This document shows positions 1 through 8,449 of a stretch of 18,703 nt of DNA, piece after piece. A program made the position numbers and the translations under genes. Within the stretch, counting starts at the first letter, position 1; each line of letters opens with the position of its first letter. The notes beneath the pieces are model-generated. The model worked only from the letters and a program-made list of their open reading frames with translations, did no database searches and was not told where the DNA came from. The DNA comes from Balneolales bacterium (GTDB taxonomy: Bacteria > Bacteroidota > Rhodothermia > Balneolales > Natronogracilivirgulaceae). The DNA lies in assembly GCA_007131625.1 (NCBI GenBank), contig SLQC01000339.1, positions 1 through 18,703 of the forward strand, given 5' to 3'.

Positions 1-1
1 T

Positions 2-2347
2 ATCGGCAATTATGCCGAACGCGGCCGCGAATGGGAGCGTACAACCGCATTTGAGCTGTTTAATGAGCACGGCCAGCGTGTCCTGGCACAAAACATCGGC
101 ATACGGATCCACGGCGGTGCCTCCCGGTCCGTCCCACAGAAATCCCTGCGTCTGTATGCCCACTTCGACTATGGTGAAGACCATTTCTATTACCCCGTAT
201 TTCCGGATCAGTCTGACCGTCAATACAGCCGTTTGATCCTGAGAAATTCCGGACAGGACTTTTTTGTCCGGTCCACTATGTTCAGAGATGCTTTTATGCA
301 GGAACTTGTGAAGGATTTCAACTTCGACACGCAAGCGTACCGGCCGACTATTGTATTTATCAACGGTGAGTACTGGGGGATTCATAATTTACGTGAACGA
401 TACGATCTGTATTATTTGTCTCGCAACTACGGAGTAGACCCATACAACATCGATCTTCTGACCGATAACTCGGAGGTCAAGGAAGGTGATGACGAAAACT
501 ATCAGGCCATGCTCACCTATCTTCGCGAGCATGATCCGGCCGATGATTTACATTATGGACAGATCAAAACCATGATGGATATCGACAATTATCTGGACTA
601 TCTCATTGCTCAAGTCTTTATTCGAAATGTGGACTGGCCGGGTAACAATACCGATTACTGGAGGCTTCGAACTGACTGGGACGAGCAGGCACCTGCAGGG
701 CATGATGGCCGCTGGCGCTGGATGCTTTTCGATACCGATGCCGGATTCGGATTGCTGAACCCGTGGCGGGTAGCAAGTTTTGACATGATCCGGCATATGA
801 CTAATGACACTTACGACGACTGGCCCAACCCCACCTGGTCGACGTTTCTTATCCGCAGATTGTTGAAAAATGATGCTTTTAAAAAGGAGTTTATCAGTCG
901 TTCTGCCGACTATTTGAATACAGTTTTTCATCCCGACCATGTCATTTCACTCATCGACCGATTTGAAGCCGGGCTGGAACCGGTAATCGAGGAACACATC
1001 AGGCGTTGGGGTCAGATTGAATCCAAAGACCGTTGGCATTTTAATGTGAATCGGATGCGCGAGTTTGCCGGTGAGCGTCCGAGTTATGTCTACACGCACA
1101 TTGCGGAATATTTTGATCTCCCGGGCACAGCCGATATAACGGTGGATGTATCCGCGCTGCACCGGGGGCGGGTTCAGGTCAATCGTCTGGTTATTGACGA
1201 ACAAACACCGGGAGTCGCTGGCCGGGAAAACGTCTATCCCTGGAAGGGCGCCTATTTCCGGGACATTCCGGTCCAAATCATCGCGCGCCCGTATCACGGA
1301 TACACCTTTTCTCACTGGGAGGGTAAGGGGATGGATGAAGCGTCTTTATCGGATACGCTGATTGTCACGCCGAAATCAGATTTGTCGGTAAAAGCTGTTT
1401 TTATTCCCGATAAAGAGCTGGACGAACAGGTTCCTGCAGCGCATCCATTAGGTGAGAATGATTACCGTCTGCTGCGATGGAATGCCGACTCCGACCCGGG
1501 AACCTGGCCGGATAATATGGCTTTTCAGTATATGGAGGAGGAGGACCCCCGATTGCACTCATCGGCCGCCGGATTTACAACTGGTCCTTATGACCTTTCA
1601 TCCGGTACACGGATCAACGGTTTGGGGGCAGATGGATTTGCCTTTATCAATACAACTGAACCGCAGGACGATCCCGGTTATCCTGACCGCAAGATGGGGG
1701 CTGCTGTTTTGGCCCTGGACACACGCAACACGAAGAATGTCACCGTTAGCTGGACCGGCGGCACTGTTACTCCCGGTTCCAAAGTATATCACCTGCGGTT
1801 GCAATACCGCATAAACGGTGATGGCTCGTATCAGGATGTTCTTGATGATCAGGGCGAACCGGTGGTGTATCGGCGTCATCATGACCCGGGCCATAGCCAT
1901 CAATTTGAAGAGATCGCGCTCCCTCCCATCATCACCAACAAACCCTATGCGGAGCTTCGGTGGACGTATTATTACTCCGGTGAACAATTGGATGCAGAAA
2001 ACGATGCGCGAGATAAATTGAGGGTAGGTGATATACTTGTTCGCGGTGAACATAGCCGTATCCATGACGGTGAATCCATCACCGGATTCAAGATTCTTCC
2101 CAACTACCCGAATCCCTTTAACAATTCATCAATTATCAATTTTTATTTGCCGGAAGAAACGCTGGTAACGATCACCGTTTATGATACTAACGGGAGGCTG
2201 GTGCGTCGATTGCGTGAAAATATACGTCTTGCGGCAGGACATCATCTCGTTCGGATGGATGCCTCGGGTCTGGCCAGCGGCATCTACATCTACCGTGTGG
2301 AAACACCCGACTGGACAGGCCATGGAAAAATGTCTCTGATTCGATAG
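2..2347 (+). CDS. CotH kinase family secreted protein with T9SS sorting domain (5' truncated)
   Basis: The gene is open from the window edge, so its start, signal peptide and N-terminus are missing; 781 residues are visible. The first ~250 visible residues match the CotH (spore-coat-kinase-like) fold: an IRIHGGASRSVPQKSLRL stretch near residue 33, INGEYWGIHNLRERYD near 120, VDWPGNNTDYW near 210, and FDTDAGFG at about 243-250, which probably supplies the metal-binding Asp equivalent to the kinase DFG. A repeat of the InlB/'bacterial repeat' type (HGYTFSHWEG, then a VKAVF end) lies at nt ~1270-1410. After it comes a ~220-residue beta-rich region I do not recognise. The last ~85 residues form a T9SS type A sorting domain (NYPNPFN, VYDTNGRLVR, GIYIYRV), which in this group directs export and surface attachment. 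Likely an extracellular or cell-surface protein; the kinase substrate is unknown. It ends in TAG and no downstream gene is coupled to it. Confidence 0.9.
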   Translation: MGNYAERGREWERTTAFELFNEHGQRVLAQNIGIRIHGGASRSVPQKSLRLYAHFDYGEDHFYYPVFPDQSDRQYSRLILRNSGQDFFVRSTMFRDAFMQELVKDFNFDTQAYRPTIVFINGEYWGIHNLRERYDLYYLSRNYGVDPYNIDLLTDNSEVKEGDDENYQAMLTYLREHDPADDLHYGQIKTMMDIDNYLDYLIAQVFIRNVDWPGNNTDYWRLRTDWDEQAPAGHDGRWRWMLFDTDAGFGLLNPWRVASFDMIRHMTNDTYDDWPNPTWSTFLIRRLLKNDAFKKEFISRSADYLNTVFHPDHVISLIDRFEAGLEPVIEEHIRRWGQIESKDRWHFNVNRMREFAGERPSYVYTHIAEYFDLPGTADITVDVSALHRGRVQVNRLVIDEQTPGVAGRENVYPWKGAYFRDIPVQIIARPYHGYTFSHWEGKGMDEASLSDTLIVTPKSDLSVKAVFIPDKELDEQVPAAHPLGENDYRLLRWNADSDPGTWPDNMAFQYMEEEDPRLHSSAAGFTTGPYDLSSGTRINGLGADGFAFINTTEPQDDPGYPDRKMGAAVLALDTRNTKNVTVSWTGGTVTPGSKVYHLRLQYRINGDGSYQDVLDDQGEPVVYRRHHDPGHSHQFEEIALPPIITNKPYAELRWTYYYSGEQLDAENDARDKLRVGDILVRGEHSRIHDGESITGFKILPNYPNPFNNSSIINFYLPEETLVTITVYDTNGRLVRRLRENIRLAAGHHLVRMDASGLASGIYIYRVETPDWTGHGKMSLIR

Positions 2348-2666
2348 TGATTAGAAAGAAAAAATATGGCTTCGCACAGAGATGATTCCAGTATATGCAA
2401 TTCCAATCAGTAAAAATATTAATTAACCCTGCACGCTTTATAATGTTAGTTTCCGATACCATTTCGATTTTTCGGTTTATTATCGTGGCAACATGTGAAA
2501 CTTTTTGTCGGAATAAGAAATTTATACAACCAAGGAACTGTTGTATTATATATAAAACACCTCTCGTTTGAAAAGAGTGATCTGTTGGATGAGGTCTGCT
2601 CGTCCAATAATATTATTGTTCCAATCTGCGAGAGAATCTTTGATAACATCTAAAAAGAGGTGCGTA
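2348..2666. other. AT-rich spacer between the CotH and baeRF genes
   Basis: This 319-base stretch has no convincing gene. It is AT-rich and probably carries the terminator of the CotH gene and the promoter of the baeRF gene. I could not find a clear hairpin with a T-run, nor a clear TTTG/TAnnTTTG promoter pair of the Bacteroidota type. The downstream reading frame is open from 2568, but that extension lacks a ribosome-binding site and looks non-coding. Confidence 0.5.
2653..2660 (+). promoter_or_regulatory. ribosome-binding site that sets the baeRF start
   Basis: An AAAAGAGG stretch lies 6 bases before the ATG at 2667. It decides for this ATG over in-frame starts further upstream (from 2568), because the family homology also begins just after residue 1. 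Confidence 0.6.
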
Positions 2667-3797
2667 ATGGTTACCGAGAAAACGATCAGGCAACTTATTC
2701 AAAAGAACGACAACCCAAAAATATCTCTCTCTTTTCCCACGCACAAGGTCGGTGATGACCGACAACAAAATCCTATCCGCTTTAAAAACCTGATTTCCAA
2801 AGCTGCCGAGCAACTGAAAACCGCCGGTAAGCGAGATGATGAAATTGAGAAAATATTAAATCCTGCTAAAGAACTGCTTGGTCAACCGCTATTCTGGTCC
2901 AATATGGAACTCGGAATGGTGGTATATATTACCCCGGACTATTTCGATGTATTCAAAATTCCATTTGATGTACGTGAGATGGCATATGTAAACGATCATT
3001 TTTTGATTACACCTTTGCTTCCGATGTTAAGCACCAACGGAACGTATGCCGTAATGGCGGTCAGTCAACATAAGGTACGGTTGCTCCGTTGCACCCGAAC
3101 GAGCATAGTCGATATCACACCGGAAAGTATACCGCTTTCACTGGACACCTACCTTGAAGAGAAACCGGAGCCTCATATTCAGTTTCATACCGGCAGCCGG
3201 GACGGTGATGGCGTCATGTTTTTCGGACACGGTTCCACGGAAGAAGACCGAAAGGAGGTAACCGAGCAATTTTTCCGGGATGTGGAAAAGGGCATTACCG
3301 AAACTCTGAATAAATTCAATGATCCGCTTGTACTGGCCGGACTCAAAGCCAATACTTCTCTATACCGAAGAATTAATAACTATTCGCGTATTGTAGACGA
3401 CGCAATCGATCAAAATGCAGACAGCCTGACCGATGCCAACCTTCGTGACAAGGGTTGGGATAACATTCGCAATTTTTTCCTGAGCGACCTCTACAAATCA
3501 CTTGACGCCTACCGGGAAAGCTCCGCTGACCTCATTTCGAGGGATCCGTCTGAAATCATCATCTCTACGATCATGGGAAAATCTGCTGCTATATTCATCT
3601 CTAAAGACCTGGTACGCTGGGGCAAATACGATGAACAACAGCATAAGGTGCAATACAAGCATGCAAAAGAAAACGGCGATGTCGATTTGATGAACTGGGT
3701 TTCAATTAAAGGTCTGGAAACCGGAAGCAGGGTTTATGTACTCCCGAAAAACGAGATGCCGGACCATTCGGATGTGGCGGCTCTTTTCCGGTTTTAA
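2667..3797 (+). CDS. bacterial archaeo-eukaryotic release factor-like protein (baeRF family)
   Basis: The product has 376 residues, is soluble, and has no signal peptide. The pattern is that of the stand-alone bacterial relatives of eRF1/Dom34/Vms1 (baeRF3/baeRF7 type). The N-terminal domain opens with KISLSFPTHKVGDD (18-31), followed by QQNPIRFKNLISKAAEQL. A strand-rich segment TYAVMAVSQHKVRLLRCT lies at ~127-143. The middle domain, ~195-280, includes LVLAGLKANTSLYRRINNYS. An eL30-like C-terminal domain (~285-376) ends GSRVYVLPKNEMPDHSDVAALFRF. Such proteins are proposed to act in ribosome rescue, peptidyl-tRNA cleavage or translation quality control, but few have been tested. I do not see a GGQ motif, so peptidyl-tRNA hydrolysis cannot be assumed. 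Transcribed alone; the next gene is convergent. Family call is from remembered motifs; the subfamily is uncertain. Confidence 0.75.
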   Translation: MVTEKTIRQLIQKNDNPKISLSFPTHKVGDDRQQNPIRFKNLISKAAEQLKTAGKRDDEIEKILNPAKELLGQPLFWSNMELGMVVYITPDYFDVFKIPFDVREMAYVNDHFLITPLLPMLSTNGTYAVMAVSQHKVRLLRCTRTSIVDITPESIPLSLDTYLEEKPEPHIQFHTGSRDGDGVMFFGHGSTEEDRKEVTEQFFRDVEKGITETLNKFNDPLVLAGLKANTSLYRRINNYSRIVDDAIDQNADSLTDANLRDKGWDNIRNFFLSDLYKSLDAYRESSADLISRDPSEIIISTIMGKSAAIFISKDLVRWGKYDEQQHKVQYKHAKENGDVDLMNWVSIKGLETGSRVYVLPKNEMPDHSDVAALFRF

Positions 3798-3807
3798 TCC
3801 GGGAAGG
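3783..3807 (+). terminator. possible hairpin at the baeRF stop codon
   Basis: A 9-bp stem with two G-T pairs (3783-3791 with 3799-3807) has a 7-base loop that contains the TAA stop. There is no clean T-run after it, so its role as an intrinsic terminator between these convergent genes is doubtful. Confidence 0.25.
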
Positions 3808-3941
3808 GGTTTCGATCGATTTAGACCGCTGATGTTTGCTGATCAGTCAAATGAAAGCTGATAGTTCCTGAGGGAGCGGATTATTGTCAATTGGTCGATT
3901 ATAGTTGGTCTGTTCTGCCGGAGTTCTTTTCAGGACGGGTG

Positions 3942-5645
3942 TTACTTCAACCCGGCGGAAGCCTCGTTTACGTTCAACACATGGTCACCGATTTTCTCCA
4001 GCCTGTTGATGAAATCGAGATAATAGATCCCGGCCTTGACACCGTAACCACCAAGCTCGAGTCGTTGATAATGGTTTTCCCTCAACTTATCGCGCATAGA
4101 ATCAATTTTGTCCTCCATCAGTTCAACCTCGTGCATATTGACTTCCCCGTACTCTCCGGCGATATTGCTGCGCATCAACCGCAGGGAATCCTGAACCAAT
4201 TGCATCATATCCTTTATTTCACGGTCGGCACTTCCAGGCATCTTGATTTTCTCTTCGATCATCCGCTCATAAGTACGTGAAATCTGATAATATAGGTCTG
4301 CGATACGTTCCAGATCGTTGATCATCCGCAACATGCTGCGAACTCTTCGGGAAGAGGTCTTGGACAAATTATACTCCGACAGGCTGGTGAGGTACTGGGA
4401 GACTTCCAATTCAATTTTGTCCGTAATATCTTCTCTTCGAGCTATTTTTTCCAAAAACTTCTCTCGTTTGTCCTGATTCTTGAAAAAGAGCCCGTAAGTG
4501 CTGAAGCTGATTTTTTCAGTTACCCGGGCCATGACTTCCACCTCTTTATAAGCTTCGGAAATGGAAAGTTCCGCCGTCGGCATCAATCCCCCGCTGATAT
4601 ACTGGAGACGGTGCTGTTCATCTATCTCTCCACGTGACGGTTGCAACCAGATTACAAGTTTGATCAGATACGGAACAAAAGCAAACAATAATACTACATT
4701 CAGCAAATTGAATGTGGTATGAAATAGCGATAATCCGAGGGTGGCATTGATCCGTGCCTCTGGTGAATCATCCAATACCGACAGTTGCGATGGAGAAAAA
4801 TTCATAATCACATAATCCACAAACCCCAGGAATACCGGCAGCAGTGCGAGCATCCACATCACACCGATCACATTGAAGAAAAAATGGAAACGGGCGGCTC
4901 GTTTGGCGTGTACATTTCCGATTAGTGACGCGATGTTGGCCGTGACAGTCGTGCCGATGTTCTCACCAAGAATCATAGCAGCGGCAATAGGGAAGCTTAT
5001 CCACCCCTGGGCGAGCATTACAAGCGTGATGGTCGTTGCTGCACTGGATGACTGGGTGACGAATGTAAGCACGGTTCCCACCAGGACAAATATAAGTGTG
5101 GAGCCAATTCCAAAGTCCGTAAACTGGTTCAAAAAAGCAAGAATCTCCGGATTTTCCTGTATATCCGGCACAGCATCTTTTATGAACTCCAGACCAATAA
5201 ATAAAATCCCAAACCCGATCATCGCCTCGGCGATATGCTTCAGTTTGTTGTTGCGTACGAACAGGAACGGAAAAAATATTCCGATTAGGCTGACGGCAAT
5301 CGGGGTAATATGAAACCGGAATCCAAATACCGAAACCATCCATGCGGTGACAGTGGTACCGATATTGGCTCCCATGATGACGCCGGTCGACTCCAGAAAT
5401 GTGAGCAAACCCGCATTCACAAAGCTGACAACCATGACGGTGGTTGTCGTGGAGGACTGGGTGATCGTCGTTGCCGTGAAACCTGTGAGAATTCCGGTTA
5501 CCCGGTTGGTGGTCATTCCCTTCAGAATTCCGCGCAACCTGTTCCCGGCCACCTTCTGCAAGCCCTCGCTGAAAATTTTCATTCCGTAGATAAAAATCCC
5601 CAGGGAGCCGATAAGTTGCAAAAAGTCAAAAAAATTGTAAGTCAT
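3942..5645 (-). CDS. Na+/phosphate cotransporter family protein (NptA/YjbB-like) with PhoU-like C-terminal domain
   Basis: An inner-membrane transporter of 567 residues. Two inverted Na/Pi-cotransporter repeats fill the first ~330 residues. Each has the family's QSS signature (QSSTTTTV near 64; TQSSSAATT near 198) followed by a GANIGTTVTA or GENIGTTVTA motif (~92 and ~227), and many hydrophobic helices lie between. From ~340 to the end comes a charged, helical PhoU-like domain (ITDKIELEVSQYL, RMINDLERIADLYYQISR, FINRLEKIGDHVLNV), typical of the bacterial fused form. Expected role: sodium-coupled phosphate movement, with the PhoU-like part probably regulatory. The ATG at 5645 starts MTYNFFDF; a GTG at 5660 would add five residues. 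Neither start has a strong ribosome-binding site, and I prefer the ATG. Transcribed alone, convergent with the baeRF gene and divergent from the nuclease-peptidase operon. Confidence 0.9.
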   Translation of the reverse strand: MTYNFFDFLQLIGSLGIFIYGMKIFSEGLQKVAGNRLRGILKGMTTNRVTGILTGFTATTITQSSTTTTVMVVSFVNAGLLTFLESTGVIMGANIGTTVTAWMVSVFGFRFHITPIAVSLIGIFFPFLFVRNNKLKHIAEAMIGFGILFIGLEFIKDAVPDIQENPEILAFLNQFTDFGIGSTLIFVLVGTVLTFVTQSSSAATTITLVMLAQGWISFPIAAAMILGENIGTTVTANIASLIGNVHAKRAARFHFFFNVIGVMWMLALLPVFLGFVDYVIMNFSPSQLSVLDDSPEARINATLGLSLFHTTFNLLNVVLLFAFVPYLIKLVIWLQPSRGEIDEQHRLQYISGGLMPTAELSISEAYKEVEVMARVTEKISFSTYGLFFKNQDKREKFLEKIARREDITDKIELEVSQYLTSLSEYNLSKTSSRRVRSMLRMINDLERIADLYYQISRTYERMIEEKIKMPGSADREIKDMMQLVQDSLRLMRSNIAGEYGEVNMHEVELMEDKIDSMRDKLRENHYQRLELGGYGVKAGIYYLDFINRLEKIGDHVLNVNEASAGLK

Positions 5646-5752
5646 ATATCCAACAGCCACTAATGTCTATCAGCAATCCCGGTTTCTCTGTTTCGGCTCC
5701 GCTTATGACATAAATGATATTTCGATCGTTACGTTTTCTTCCGCATTTGCAG

Positions 5753-5790
5753 AATTACAATCTGTTAAATACTGTTCCCCTATTGTAATT
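5753..5790. repeat. 9-bp perfect inverted repeat, 20-base spacer
   Basis: AATTACAAT at 5753-5761 is the exact reverse complement of ATTGTAATT at 5782-5790. It lies ~110-145 bases upstream of the phosphate transporter start. The size fits a dyad operator or a stem; which protein would bind is unknown. Confidence 0.5.
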
Positions 5791-5802
5791 AGCATACAAG
5801 CT

Positions 5803-5828
5803 ACAAAGAATTTTTTGAAATTCTTTGT
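5803..5828. repeat. 11-bp perfect inverted repeat, 4-base loop
   Basis: ACAAAGAATTT (5803-5813) and AAATTCTTTGT (5818-5828) pair perfectly around TTTG. It could be an operator for either divergent gene or a hairpin in a leader. There is no gene ending here for it to terminate. Both strands read ATTCTTTG, loosely like the Bacteroidota -7 element TAnnTTTG, but not a match. Confidence 0.6.
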
Positions 5829-6133
5829 TAAATGAACCTAAGTTCGAGGTAATCGTTATCAGTCAATTTTTTTCGTCTGCTAATTTCTGGTTCATATACT
5901 CGAATATCCCTCAATCTATGCTGCGGAAAAATAAACAGAAAACAGGTAACATTCCTGATATTCCGTACGGCTTGAAAATTAAATTATTAATGTGATAATG
6001 CTTCCTCATCACCGTCCGGTTTCTTTATCCATTTGCTTAACAAATTGGATTGCAATACTGCATTTTATATTTTTCAATTTATTCATTTCCCTTGAAATTC
6101 ATCCCGTCAATAGCATCCGGCCACTATCCCCGA

Positions 6134-7096
6134 ATGATTTTTCGGGATGGTGAACGAATGCTGTGGAATCCTTTGACAAAAAAAGCAGCCTGCTTCCGAC
6201 CTGAGGAAAGGGTTAGACTTCAGTTCATCGATTACCTGATGCTGCAAACCGACATACCCGGATCAAGAATTTCCGTTGAAAGTTCTGTCCCATCACGCTA
6301 TTCCCTTGGCCGAACCGATATATTATGCTACGATCCCGACTTCAAGCCGCTCCTTCTGGTCGAATGTAAAGCGGAAAGCGTCACGCCAGGTCCGAAAGCA
6401 GCAACCCAATCGGCGACCTATAACCGATTTATCAAAGCACCGTACATCATGCTGACCAACGGCATACAGGAAGCACTCTATAATGTATCCGCCTCTCTGA
6501 ATCCCCTTGCCCTGAAAGATTATCCACATGAATTGCGAAGTGACACCCCTTTTTTTGATTCCTCTGTCGACTATTGGAAATCCAGGGGATTCATCCCGCA
6601 AAAGATACCCGACTTTATAGCATCTCCTTTCGCCCTGCGGCTCGCTTTACTTTTTCACGTATCCACCAACACAAAAAGTTACCTTAATATCGCATACCCG
6701 ACCGATCAAACGCCGCTTTCTCACTATTATGCCTTACTGCCAGCACCCGCACATCCCGACACGCTGATCGCAGTCACTCTGCGGTCCGAATATGACAACA
6801 CACTGACACTTTGCGCTGTCAGCAACCGTAATAAACGCAATACGGGTTGCCTCCGCGTCCGAATCTCGGAGCTCGGCGAATTCCACAACCCCGAGCTTTT
6901 CCTTATCTATTCACCCGAAGTGCTAATCCCGGACGTTTCCAACCTCGAAGCTATCTGGAACAGCCTTGGCGACTTCGTTCGTGCGGCTGATACCAAGTCC
7001 GAAATACTGATTAAACCCACTGAAAGAGCACTTCGCTTTACAAACTATCTTTCTAATTCTCTTGAGTCGATTTTCTTTACCACACATCACAACTAA
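6134..7096 (+). CDS. HsdR-N-type PD-(D/E)xK nuclease domain protein, stand-alone
   Basis: The product has 320 residues. The N-terminal ~120 match the type I restriction enzyme R protein N-terminal domain common in Bacteroidota: ERMLWNPLTKKAACFRPEERVR, then GRTDIL (D62), LLLVECKAE (E77, K79) and TQSATYNR, the QxxxY motif (Q92, Y96). These are the expected catalytic residues of a PD-(D/E)xK nuclease. The usual stand-alone form is about 150 residues; here ~170 extra residues follow (beta-rich, e.g. HYYALLPAPAHPDTLIAVTL) that I do not recognise. No helicase, methylase or specificity gene is nearby, so it is not a type I restriction system. 6134 is the first in-frame ATG; an ATG at 6158 after GGGATGG is an alternative. 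Heads the operon with the peptidase genes; the gap to the next gene is 13 bases. Biological role unknown. Confidence 0.75.
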   Translation: MIFRDGERMLWNPLTKKAACFRPEERVRLQFIDYLMLQTDIPGSRISVESSVPSRYSLGRTDILCYDPDFKPLLLVECKAESVTPGPKAATQSATYNRFIKAPYIMLTNGIQEALYNVSASLNPLALKDYPHELRSDTPFFDSSVDYWKSRGFIPQKIPDFIASPFALRLALLFHVSTNTKSYLNIAYPTDQTPLSHYYALLPAPAHPDTLIAVTLRSEYDNTLTLCAVSNRNKRNTGCLRVRISELGEFHNPELFLIYSPEVLIPDVSNLEAIWNSLGDFVRAADTKSEILIKPTERALRFTNYLSNSLESIFFTTHHN

Positions 7097-7109
7097 TATT
7101 TATCCTCCC

Positions 7110-8435
7110 ATGTATAGCAAGCACCGTACCCGATTACTCTCTCTTTTTGAAGATGAAAAAGAGAATCTCCTTTACCTGAAGGGTGGTTCCGTATTAAATC
7201 GATACGATACAGACTTCGAGTATCCGTTTCGTCAGGAATCCAATTTCCTTTATGTAACCGGAGCAAACGAACCTGATATGGCTGCTTTTTTGCACTGTGG
7301 GACCGGTGAGTATTTTCTGGTTATTCCTCGCCGTGATGTGCAGTATGCGGTTTGGATGGGGTCTGTACATATTCCGGAAACGTATCGATCAATGTATGGT
7401 CCCGACCGTGTGATTTATAACGACGAGGTGTCGGAGTGGATCGGCAAGATCAAGCCTGGTCGGATTCACTGCCTTCCCGGAATGGAAAAGGAGGTCAAAA
7501 TATTGGGAGCTACACCCGATACGGGACATTTGCAGGATGCGCTGGCATATTGCCGGGTGATTAAATCAAAGGGGGAAATCGATTATCTGAAGAAAGCTGC
7601 TGCGGTTGCAAATCAGGCTCATCTGGATGTGATGCAGTCGGTCGCTCCCGGTGTCTGCGAATTTGAGATGAAGGCGGTTTTTGAACACCGGACGGTACGA
7701 TACGGACTTACTCATGCTCCGTATTCTGGTATTTTTGCATCCGGACCCGGCAGTGCTATACTTCATTATACCGAAAACCGTCGCATAATGAAATCCGGTG
7801 AACTGTTTCTGACTGATGCCGGCGCAGAATACCGCGGTTACGCTGCCGACATCACCCGCACATACCCCGTCGACGGCTCATTTACATCGCTGCAGGCTGA
7901 TCTCTACGACATCGTACTTTCATCACAGCTCACTGCACTCAATATGATCCGCCCTGGCAACAAAATGGAAGACCTCCACATGGCTGCATCGCGCGAAATA
8001 GTTGCAGGATTGCACTTTTGTGGTCTTGTGAGTGGGAATGTCGACGAACTCATAGAAATGAACATCTTTGCACTTTTCTTTCCGCACGGCCTTGGCCACT
8101 TATTGGGACTTGACACCCACGATGTCGGCGGATACCCGAAAGGCACTGACAGAATCGACCGGCCCGGGCTCCGCTTTCTTCGTGCACGCAGAACATTTGA
8201 GCCCGGCATGGTGCTGACTATTGAACCCGGCCTTTATTTTATACCTGCACTTCTGGAACCGGCACTCGCCGATGACAAAACAGCCGGTTATCTCAATAGC
8301 AAAAAACTCAAAAAGCTGTTCGATTTCGGTGGCATTCGGATTGAAGATAATGTCATTGTGCGGGAAGACGGTATCGAAAATCTGACAACTGTCCCCAAAA
8401 CCCGTCAGGAAATGGAACTTGTAATGGCCGAATAG
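7110..8435 (+). CDS. pepP: aminopeptidase P (Xaa-Pro aminopeptidase), M24 family
   Basis: The product is a 441-residue cytosolic metallopeptidase that removes the N-terminal residue from peptides whose second residue is proline. The N-terminal creatinase/AMP_N domain (~1-150) contains DFEYPFRQESNFLYVTG. The pita-bread catalytic domain carries all five metal ligands: D236 and D247 (LTDAGAEYRGYAADITR), H330 (HGLGHLLGLDTHD), E372 (TIEPGLYF) and E412 (IRIEDNVIV). Length is normal for the family. The frame is open from a TTG at 7062, but that would overlap the previous gene; the first ATG at 7110 gives the usual N-terminus. Lies 13 bases after the nuclease gene and 14 before the DPP-IV-like gene, so the three are probably co-transcribed. 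Pairing with a dipeptidyl peptidase suits breakdown of proline-rich peptides. Confidence 0.93.
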   Translation: MYSKHRTRLLSLFEDEKENLLYLKGGSVLNRYDTDFEYPFRQESNFLYVTGANEPDMAAFLHCGTGEYFLVIPRRDVQYAVWMGSVHIPETYRSMYGPDRVIYNDEVSEWIGKIKPGRIHCLPGMEKEVKILGATPDTGHLQDALAYCRVIKSKGEIDYLKKAAAVANQAHLDVMQSVAPGVCEFEMKAVFEHRTVRYGLTHAPYSGIFASGPGSAILHYTENRRIMKSGELFLTDAGAEYRGYAADITRTYPVDGSFTSLQADLYDIVLSSQLTALNMIRPGNKMEDLHMAASREIVAGLHFCGLVSGNVDELIEMNIFALFFPHGLGHLLGLDTHDVGGYPKGTDRIDRPGLRFLRARRTFEPGMVLTIEPGLYFIPALLEPALADDKTAGYLNSKKLKKLFDFGGIRIEDNVIVREDGIENLTTVPKTRQEMELVMAE

Positions 8436-8449
8436 TCAATCAACTACTT

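Larger units (their letters stand above)
5646..6133. other. divergent intergenic region with two inverted repeats
   Basis: These 488 bases separate the phosphate transporter (minus) from the nuclease gene (plus) and must hold both promoters. The region is AT-rich, lacks credible coding, and contains two perfect inverted repeats (annotated separately). A frame is open from a TTG at 6050 into the downstream gene but lacks an ATG before 6134. Confidence 0.6.

Noticed and set aside
12..236. Short plus-strand ORF at the left edge
   Set aside because: The frame starting at base 2 encodes CotH-domain sequence (IRIHGGASRSVPQKSLRL) that runs without a break into the 2347 stop; the other ORF is a shadow.
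4873..5589. Plus-strand ORFs of 80-146 codons
   Set aside because: All lie opposite the phosphate transporter, whose frame has strong motif support.
6050..6133. N-terminal extension of the nuclease gene
   Set aside because: It would need a TTG start without a ribosome-binding site and the sequence resembles AT-rich spacer; the first ATG is at 6134.
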